Assembly (NCBI GenBank): GCA_034005175.1
Contig: JAVEVF010000100.1
Coordinates: 1-6,552 of the forward strand
Reading direction: 5' to 3'
DNA length: 6,552 nucleotides
Source: JAVEVF01 sp034005175
GTDB lineage: Bacteria; Actinomycetota; Coriobacteriia; Anaerosomatales; SLCP01
The notes beneath the pieces were generated by a model. It was not told where the DNA came from, did not search any database, and was given only the letters and a program-made list of their open reading frames with translations. Shown in pieces: positions 1 to 5,377 of this stretch. A program made the translations under genes and the position numbers. How positions within the stretch are numbered: the first letter of the stretch is position 1; every line of letters begins with the position of its first letter.

Positions 1-1
1 C

Positions 2-526
2 CGCGTGCAGGTATGGGGTTGGCCCGCGCAGATCACGCCGCCTATCCCTGTGCCTGAGACACCCGCTGGCTGGGCGGGATGTCTGGCGCCGCTCGTGCTC
101 CTGCCGCTCCTGCTCTTCTTGCTGCTGCGCCGCCGTAAGTTCGCAGTGACCGAGGACTTCCTCATCGCCATGGCTGCCGCCGATCTGCTTGAGGACGCGG
201 CCGGCCGCGCGCGCTGGAAGTGGATCGTGCCAGAGGAGCACGCTGACAAGTACCGCGGGCGTGAGCTTGGCGGAGTTGACCTTGAGAAGATGCTTACCTT
301 CGAGCAGCATTCCGAGTCCGATGTAACTGAGCTGATGAAGAGAATCGGTGTGGAACGCGATACCGCGCTCGTACTCACGATGGGCAAGCGCGCCAAGGCG
401 CTGTGCACGCAAGACGCAGGTCTGGCAGTGGCAGCGAGAGCACTTGGCGTGGATGCATACGATGTCGGACTCTTCCGCGACCGGTTCTTGCGTCGTGACA
501 TTGACACTAAAGTCGCAGGGGAGTAA
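2..526 (+). CDS. Membrane protein with cytoplasmic PIN-like domain, 5' end outside window
   Basis: The frame is open to the left edge. The first possible start in view is GTG at 5, but no ribosome site can be seen, so the gene probably begins upstream; residues here are counted from that GTG. Residues 7-20 are rich in proline (PPIPVPETP), then 24-41 form one strongly hydrophobic helix followed by RRRK, which by the positive-inside rule places the remaining 130 residues in the cytoplasm. Residues 120-154 resemble the last part of a PIN nuclease fold: a helix ending in Ala-Lys-Ala, then LCTQD, then LAVAARALGV and DAYDV, like the 'TnD..La..A...Gv' pattern of PIN proteins. The acidic residues expected earlier in a PIN active site cannot be assigned confidently. 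I do not recognise the family as a whole. The gene ends with TAA at 524-526, well separated from the formate dehydrogenase operon, so a shared function is not implied. The reading frame is credible because of the ordered helix plus charged flank; the PIN assignment is weak. Confidence 0.72.
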   Translation, partial: RVQVWGWPAQITPPIPVPETPAGWAGCLAPLVLLPLLLFLLLRRRKFAVTEDFLIAMAAADLLEDAAGRARWKWIVPEEHADKYRGRELGGVDLEKMLTFEQHSESDVTELMKRIGVERDTALVLTMGKRAKALCTQDAGLAVAARALGVDAYDVGLFRDRFLRRDIDTKVAGE

Positions 527-543
527 GGTATAAGACGACCTTT

Positions 544-604
544 GTAACAAACGTTACGAGGTGGGGTTCTTCCTCGTGGATACCCGTGGTGTTCGTGAGG
601 GTAT
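544..604. promoter_or_regulatory. Cluster of three inverted repeats upstream of the operon promoter
   Basis: Three dyads lie back to back. GTAAC at 544-548 and GTTAC at 553-557 are separated by four bases. ACGAGG at 556-561 pairs with CCTCGT at 572-577 across a ten-base loop. ATACCC at 580-585 pairs with GGGTAT at 599-604. The first has the size of a dimeric regulator site. The second could be a weak hairpin at the end of the upstream transcript, although no T-run follows it. The third abuts or overlaps the candidate -10 element and so could be an operator. No regulator can be named from the sequence. Confidence 0.3.
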
Positions 605-610
605 GATAAT
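602..610 (+). promoter_or_regulatory. Candidate -10 promoter element for the formate dehydrogenase operon
   Basis: The stretch TATGATAAT contains two overlapping hexamers, TATGAT (602-607) and GATAAT (605-610), each matching the TATAAT consensus at five of six positions. It sits in the only AT-rich patch of the gap. Transcription starting about seven bases downstream would begin near 614-617, exactly where the first pairing strand of the leader RNA (GCATC, 615-619) begins. No convincing -35 hexamer is present at 16-18 bases, which would fit an activator-dependent promoter or one that uses an extended or alternative recognition. The inference rests mainly on position. Confidence 0.35.
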
Positions 611-614
611 ATAG

Positions 615-799
615 GCATCGTCTCCGAGCTGTGGCTCCTACAGCCACCCGGCCATGGGTCCACAGCCGATAGGGTGTCACTGGAAACGGTGGCGCCTCCC
701 GTCCCCCCGGACCTTGGAAAGGAGACTGATGGTAAGGCGGATTCTCCCGGCATTGGGGATCCGTCTCATCGGTATACGGGGTAAGGGATGCGAGAGACG
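615..799 (+). promoter_or_regulatory. Structured 5' leader RNA, candidate molybdenum/tungsten cofactor riboswitch
   Basis: Hand folding gives a compact multi-helix aptamer-like domain. The ends close by GCATC (615-619) with GATGC (787-791), helped by CTCC (622-625) with GGGG (778-781). Inside are three arms. Arm one: GCTGTGG (628-634) with CCACAGC (660-666), continued by ACCC (646-649) with GGGT (656-659). Arm two: a 10-base-pair stem 673-682 with 687-696, capped by a GAAA tetraloop. Arm three: ACTGATG (725-731) with CATCGGT (767-773), continued by CGGAT (738-742) with ATCCG (759-763). Conserved-looking single strands remain, such as GCCTCCCGTCC and GGAAAGGAGACTGATGG. Moco/Tuco riboswitches are known to precede genes for molybdopterin enzymes and cofactor synthesis, they carry a GNRA-capped arm, and the gene downstream is such an enzyme. 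The class assignment comes from context and recalled features only; that the segment is a folded regulatory RNA is more certain than its ligand. Confidence 0.55.
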
Positions 800-806
800 A
801 GAGAAC

Positions 807-859
807 GCCGGTCACCGGTAGACGCTTCGGCGTCTTGCTGCTGGTGCGCCGGCTTTTTT
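807..859 (+). terminator. Intrinsic terminator in the leader, probable riboswitch expression platform
   Basis: GCCGG (807-811) pairs with CCGGC (849-853). The stem continues with CACC (813-816) to GGTG (843-846) and ends in AGACGC (820-825) and GCGTCT (830-835) around a TTCG tetraloop. Six T residues follow at 854-859. It lies 281 bases after the upstream stop codon and 134 bases before the downstream start, directly after the leader RNA, so it is better placed to attenuate the operon than to end the upstream gene. GAGACG at 794-799 could pair with CGTCT at 831-835 and break the upper stem, a plausible antiterminator arrangement. Confidence 0.8.
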
Positions 860-902
860 GTATTCTCGACCCTTCCACCAGACCGCGGGAGAGGAGGTGC
901 GT

Positions 903-950
903 GCCTCACGCGAGCTGCGGGGCTTAAGCCCCGTACGGTCTTTCCGTGAG
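903..950. promoter_or_regulatory. Hairpin region with a perfect 16-base palindrome before the start codon
   Basis: Positions 918-933 read CGGGGCTTAAGCCCCG, a perfect palindrome. ACGG (935-938) can pair with CCGT (944-947) in a second small hairpin. CTCACG (905-910) can pair with CGTGAG (945-950), which would enclose the palindrome hairpin but excludes the small one. This could be a DNA operator, or RNA structure in the untranslated region acting after the terminator decision. No T-run follows the palindrome, so it is not a second terminator. Its role is not known. Confidence 0.45.
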
Positions 951-993
951 TCTCAATAGGGAGGCCGCGGTATGAGAGAAGGAAGGAAGAGGC

Positions 994-3900
994 ATGGGCA
1001 AACGGGACAAGGATGGAGGTAAGGCCTTCGATCTCACTCGGCGTCAATTCCTGAAGGCGAGCGCCGCGACAGCTGCAGCTGGTGCAGCTGGTCTGGACTT
1101 CGCCGCCAGGGCCTCGACTGCCGCTGCTGCTGAGGTTGCAGGGACCTACCACACCACCTGTCCGTACTGCTCGGCGAGCTGTGGCCAGTTCGTCGATGTA
1201 GATGCGGATGGGAACGTGCTTGATATCTACGGTGACCACATGTCGCCGTTCAATGACGGTGGCTTGTGCGCCAAGGGTGCGGGCACCTTCCAGCTGGTGA
1301 ACAATACGCGCCGCCTTGGCGCCTGGGAAGGACCGCATCCCGAGAACAACACATTCGCGTATGATCCCTCCTACACCGATGGCATCGTATACAAGCGCAT
1401 CGGCAACGGCGCGTGGTCGAAGATGGACCTCTCAGACGCGATGGATGAGATCGCCGTCGCTTTGAAAGCCGCTCGCGATGCCGATGGCAAAGCACCTGTT
1501 GCAGGCAACGGCTACCAGAGCCGAGGGGTTGCATTCTTCGGTTCATCGCATATCAACAACGAACAGAACTTCATGTATCGCCGCCTGGTCGCTCAGTTCG
1601 GAACGTCGAACGTCGAGCATCAGGCCCGTATATGACACTCGTCCACGGTGGCCGGTCTGGCCGCCGCATTCGGACGGGGCGCGATGACCAACAACTGGAC
1701 TGATATCGGCAATGCCAGCGCGGTGGTTGTGATGGGCGCTAACCCTGTCGAGAACCACCCAGCATGCATGGCGCACATCAACACAGCGCGCAAGAACGGT
1801 GGCAAACTCATCGTTATCGACCCCCGCAAGACACGCACGGCGCTGCAGTGCAACCCTGACAAGGGCGAGCGCTACATCCGCATGCGTCCTGGTACTGACA
1901 TCGCAGTCCTCAACGGTATCGTGCGCGGCATCATGGAGAAGATGAACTCCGGCGCTGGCGTCGACCCTGCGGTTCGCACGAAGTTCTTCGAGTTCCTCAA
2001 TGAGAACAGCGCGGGCACCTTCTGGCCCGACGCTGGCGGTGGCGCAGCTGGGACCGTCTCTGTCGCGGGCAACGGCAAGTACACAGATGCACGCTTCCTT
2101 GTGAACACGGCAGGAACGGACTATGTCCGTGCGACCGCTACTGCTACGAACAGCAGCGAGGTCTCCAAGATCCCCGTCAAGTCCACCGACTGCCGTACGA
2201 ACATGACGATTGATGACGTTGAGTACATGACGGTGTACAACCGCATGTGGGAGCACGTGAAGAACTACACGCCTGCAGTGGTACAGGACATCTCGGGCAT
2301 GAGCCCCGCCGACCTCGAGTTCCTTGTGAACATCTATATCGAGAACGGGCGTTGCTCAAGTGTCGGCCCCATCACCGGTGCTGGTTCGCAGGACCCCAGA
2401 GTCTCAGGGTACAAGTGCACCACGATGTTGTACGCGATGGGTCAGACACAGCACACGTGTGGTTCGCAGAACGTCAAGGCGTTCGCTGTGATTCAGACGC
2501 TCATGGGCAACGTCGGCCGTGCGGGTGGCGGCATCAACGCGCTGCGCGGGATCCACAACGTGCAGGGCTCGACCGACCAGGGTGTGCTGGCAGGCAACAT
2601 CCCCTTCTACTCGGGTAACCCTGCCACCATGACCTCGGCAGATGCCAACGCGTTCGGCAAGTACATGGATGCTTTGTGGGGAAGCCCGCTAAACGGCACA
2701 GGCACGCGCGCGACCATGAACGGGTCCTACGATGACGCCTACAACAATACCGCGTTCGGTCTGCAACAGCGGGGCTTCATCAACATGACGTATGACTTCT
2801 TCGGCAGGCCCGCGTGGAAGACGGTGCCTACTGCGGACCGGACTCTCACGAACGGCCTTTATGATCTGTGGCCGAAGGGCAACGGGCACTACCACATCAC
2901 CATGTTTCGCGAGATGGCTGCCGGCAGGACGAAGGGGTGTCTCGTGTGGGGACAGAACCCCGCGATCACCCAGCCGTACCAGGGAGCAGTTCGCAAGGGT
3001 CTGAAGGAACTCGACATTCTTGTCGTTGTCGACTTGTTCGAGAATGAGACAGCGGCCGTTGACCGTAAAGATGGCGCTCCCACCTACCTCATTCCCGCAT
3101 CCTCGCACGTTGAGGAGGCAGGCAGCGTGGCGAACTCCGGTCGCGTGCTGCAGTGGCGTGAGAAGGCCTGTGAGCCCAAGGGCAACAGCAAGGCAGATCT
3201 CGAGCTCCTCTTCCGCCTTGCGTACTCTCTCGACAAGGCCGATGCATTCTCGCACCTCACCGCCCAGTGGGCAGCTCTTGGCCAAGGGACGCTCAACGCA
3301 TATGACGTGCTGTACTACGACCGTTACGGCTACAAGCCGGGCACATCGCTACCGTTCGAGCAGCTTAGTGGCACCGCGGAGATATGGCGCGGCGACGATC
3401 CCGCCCCAACCACTGGTACCGTGTATGGCTCCGAGTGGATAGCCGAGCAGATCTACCGCTCGATGAACCCCTCAGGTGCCGCGGGCACTTCATGGCTCTA
3501 CACCGGCGCCTACGAGCCGAACAACATGGCGGCGAACAAGCACGCTAACCAGCCTGACTGGAAGGTGGCCAACCGCTCCAAGAGTCGGGAAGTCGAGGAC
3601 TGGAATGGCACGCGCGCCTATCCGGGCTGGGGCTACTCGTGGCTCGTCAACCGCCGTGTTCTGTACAACAACGGCGACATCCCGGGCGACGTAGGCGACT
3701 TCTACATGGGTCCCGACTCCGTCTCCAGGCTCTTCGTCACGAGCCTCGGCAGCAAGGGCGCCGACCTCAACTACTCGCGCTGGTACCGCTTCTACCATGG
3801 TCTTTCTGACATGCCGAGCGTGGGCGCGACGGGTCCGCACCACCTGCCTGGTCGCTTCCCTGCCCACACCGAGCCGTACGAGACTCCTCGAGAGGACCTC

Positions 3901-4479
3901 GCGAGCACATATGGGCGCAACACCACGCTAGCGGCGGGCAACCAGCTCGGCACGGATGTGGGCTGGAACCTGGTGCCTAACGACACACCTGTCGTGGGCA
4001 AGAACAAGACGGTGGCCGATCTCGCCAGCTCGAAGCACAACGCTGGCCCGCTCGTGCTGACGACCGCTCGGTGCGTCGAGCACTTCCAGGGCGGCCCCAT
4101 CACTCGCAACAACCCGTGGAACGTCGAGGCCGAACCCGAGCCGTGGGTGGAGATCAACTCGATCGATGCGGCAGCGCGCGGCATCAGCACTGGTGATTGG
4201 GTGAACGTGTTCACCGTCCGCGGTGATTCGACCACCGCCGGTCAACAAGCGCTTTCGCCGAACTCAGGCCCGACTTCCAAGGGCTTCCGTGCCCGCGTGG
4301 GTGTGGGCGCTGAAGACAACCAGCGTGTCGGTGTTGGCGTTGTCATGGTTCCGTGGCACTGGGGCGACAAGGGTCTTTCGACCGGAGCTCGCGCAAACGA
4401 TCTATGTATCGATGCAGGGGATGCGAACACCACCATCCCTGAGTCGAAGGCCTGTCTCTGCCAGATCGAGAAGATGTAG
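994..4479 (+). CDS. fdhA: Selenocysteine-containing formate dehydrogenase alpha subunit (FdnG-type, molybdopterin)
   Basis: This is the catalytic subunit oxidising formate to CO2 at a Mo- or W-bis-MGD centre. ATG 994 follows a purine-rich ribosome site (981-992). The product has 1161 residues with TGA 1633-1635 read as selenocysteine 214; the frame is the same on both sides. Residues 15-21 are a Tat motif (TRRQFLK) before a hydrophobic alanine-rich stretch, so the mature enzyme is extracytoplasmic. C56, C59, C63 and C92 bind the [4Fe-4S] cluster, with K94 just after. The active site reads EHQARI-Sec-HSSTVAGLA, typical of FdnG/FdoG. R518 in ALRGIHNVQG corresponds to the formate-contacting arginine of E. 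coli FdhH. Residues from about 1020 form the dinucleotide-binding domain, with PWHWG and GDANTTIPESK near the end. E. coli FdnG is about 1015 residues, so this protein is some 145 longer, with extra sequence partly near residues 335-400. Beta starts 14 bases after the stop. Mo versus W cannot be decided. Family assignment is very secure; use as a CO2 reductase in vivo cannot be excluded. Confidence 0.96.
1633..1635 (+). other. In-frame TGA decoded as selenocysteine (residue 214)
   Basis: The codon falls exactly where formate dehydrogenases carry the catalytic Cys or Sec that ligates the metal, between RI and HSSTVAG. The upstream piece (from 994) and the downstream piece (from 1636) share the frame, and the downstream piece has no ribosome site or credible start of its own. 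A SECIS hairpin follows. A random stop or sequencing error at this one residue would be an extraordinary coincidence. Decoding needs SelA, SelB, SelC and SelD, none of which lies in this window. Confidence 0.96.
1638..1678 (+). promoter_or_regulatory. Bacterial SECIS element directing selenocysteine insertion
   Basis: The upper stem is C1646-C1653 paired with G1659-G1666, eight pairs with one U-G wobble (1649-1663). The apical loop is GGUCU (1654-1658). Below an asymmetric internal loop (A1645 against 1667-1671), CGTCC (1640-1644) pairs with GGACG (1672-1676), extended by T1639-G1677 and C1638-G1678. The loop begins 18 bases after the TGA, within the 16-37 window known for bacterial SECIS, and contains the G and GU bases that SelB reads. 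The GGUC core matches what I recall of the E. coli fdhF element. The structure lies wholly inside coding sequence for HSSTVAGLAAAFGRG, so RNA and protein constraints overlap. Confidence 0.92.
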
Positions 4480-4493
4480 GGAGGTGGTGAACG

Positions 4494-5372
4494 ATGGCTA
4501 ACAAGATGGCTGTGTTCCAGGATGTCGATACCTGCATGCGCTGCCGTGGCTGCGTCATCAGCTGCAAGCGCACGTGGAAGATGAGGGCGGACGACCCGGG
4601 TGTGCACAAGGTCGCACCAGATTCGCGGGTCATCATCAAGTCCCAGCGCCGCGTCGACAACGGACCGTTCGTGCGGTTCAGCTGTTGGCACTGCCCCAAC
4701 CCACCCTGCGTTCGGCGGTGTCCTTTCAAGGCCATCACCAAGCAGGCCAACGGTGCGGTGTCAATCGATCCGGACCTCTGCGATCCCAGCCGCTGCGACA
4801 GGCAGTGCGTAAGGGACTGTCAGCGTGCCGGCTATCCGAAGGTCGGTATCGGTAGCGACCTGTTCGCCACCGAGAAGGCGTGGAAGTGCACGTTGTGTTG
4901 GGGCCGTGCGGGTTCTGACGAGGATATCGCTGCTGCAGAAGCACAGCGCGGCAAGTCGTACGGCAAGCCGCTTCCGCGCAACAGCCGCAGCCACAACAAT
5001 ATCCCTGGTGAGGCGCTCGCTAGCATCCCTGAACTGGCCCACGAGCCGAGCTGCGTGTACACGTGCCCGGCCAAGGCCATGAAGTGGGGGACGCAGGCAG
5101 GAATCATCAACTACATCAACGACTCTGCGAACGGCTACATCTCAGCGCAGGGTGATGGTAGTATGTGGTGGGCGAGCAAGCGGGCCATCATCATTCAGCC
5201 CAAGGCGGACCCATACGTGGAAGACCATCTCACGCCGATGGTCTCCAACCTGCTGACCGGCCCGTTCGCGAAGGCCGCACTGGTTCCCGCGATCTTCGTT
5301 GGCGGCCTGGCAGCGATTATTGCCCGTCGCCAGAAGCACTTTGAAGAGTCCGCCGGAACGAGAGAGGGGTGA
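4494..5372 (+). CDS. fdhB: Formate dehydrogenase beta subunit, four-cluster ferredoxin with membrane anchor
   Basis: It carries electrons from the alpha subunit through a chain of [4Fe-4S] clusters. At 292 residues it matches FdnH (about 294). Sixteen cysteines sit in four groups: C14, C17, C20, C24; C64, C67, C72, C76; C96, C101, C105, C109; and C132, C135, C187, C191. The last group has the usual KCTLC ... CVYTCPAKA form. The third group is odd, with spacing C-x4-C-x3-C-x3-C instead of C-x2-C-x2-C-x3-C. Residues 258-276 form one membrane helix followed by RRQK, so the cluster domain is outside and the tail inside, as in FdnH. It has no signal peptide and is presumably carried out by the alpha subunit's Tat signal. 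ATG 4494 follows an excellent ribosome site, GGGAGGTGGTGA (4479-4490), overlapping the last base of the alpha stop codon. Translation with alpha is therefore likely tight. Function as the partner of alpha is secure; which quinone or cytochrome it reduces is not. Confidence 0.94.
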   Translation: MANKMAVFQDVDTCMRCRGCVISCKRTWKMRADDPGVHKVAPDSRVIIKSQRRVDNGPFVRFSCWHCPNPPCVRRCPFKAITKQANGAVSIDPDLCDPSRCDRQCVRDCQRAGYPKVGIGSDLFATEKAWKCTLCWGRAGSDEDIAAAEAQRGKSYGKPLPRNSRSHNNIPGEALASIPELAHEPSCVYTCPAKAMKWGTQAGIINYINDSANGYISAQGDGSMWWASKRAIIIQPKADPYVEDHLTPMVSNLLTGPFAKAALVPAIFVGGLAAIIARRQKHFEESAGTREG

Positions 5373-5377
5373 TAGGC

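Noticed and set aside
615..799. Cobalamin or cyclic-di-GMP riboswitch as the identity of the leader RNA
   Set aside because: I could not find the characteristic cobalamin box or the cyclic-di-GMP-I core elements, and the downstream molybdoenzyme favours a cofactor-type switch.
891..927. Possible leader peptide: GAGGAGGT (891-898) followed by GTG 901 and eight codons to TAA
   Set aside because: The spacing of about three bases is too short for a good start and the peptide (MPHASCGA) shows no regulatory codon run. The strong ribosome-like motif without an ORF may simply be part of the leader RNA.
972..1022. A 16-codon ORF from ATG 972 with GGGAGG seven bases upstream, overlapping the alpha start out of frame
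   Set aside because: The product is short and low in information (Gly/Arg/Lys-rich), and its purine-rich sequence is explained by the ribosome site of the alpha gene. Translational coupling cannot be excluded.
1074..1095. Direct repeat of GCAGCTG units
   Set aside because: It encodes the alanine- and glycine-rich core of the Tat signal peptide and is explained by codon repetition.
994..1635. A separate 213-residue protein ending at TGA 1633-1635
   Set aside because: It would be a molybdopterin enzyme cut exactly at its catalytic residue; the frame continues and a SECIS hairpin follows, so the TGA is read through.
1543..2256. Long minus-strand open frames across the alpha gene and other genes
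   Set aside because: They are shadows of high-GC coding sequence, with arginine-, alanine- and histidine-rich low-information translations, no ribosome sites and no recognisable domains.
1648..4479. An independent protein starting at GTG 1648
   Set aside because: No ribosome site precedes it, the codon lies inside the SECIS stem, and the encoded sequence begins in the middle of the active-site motif.
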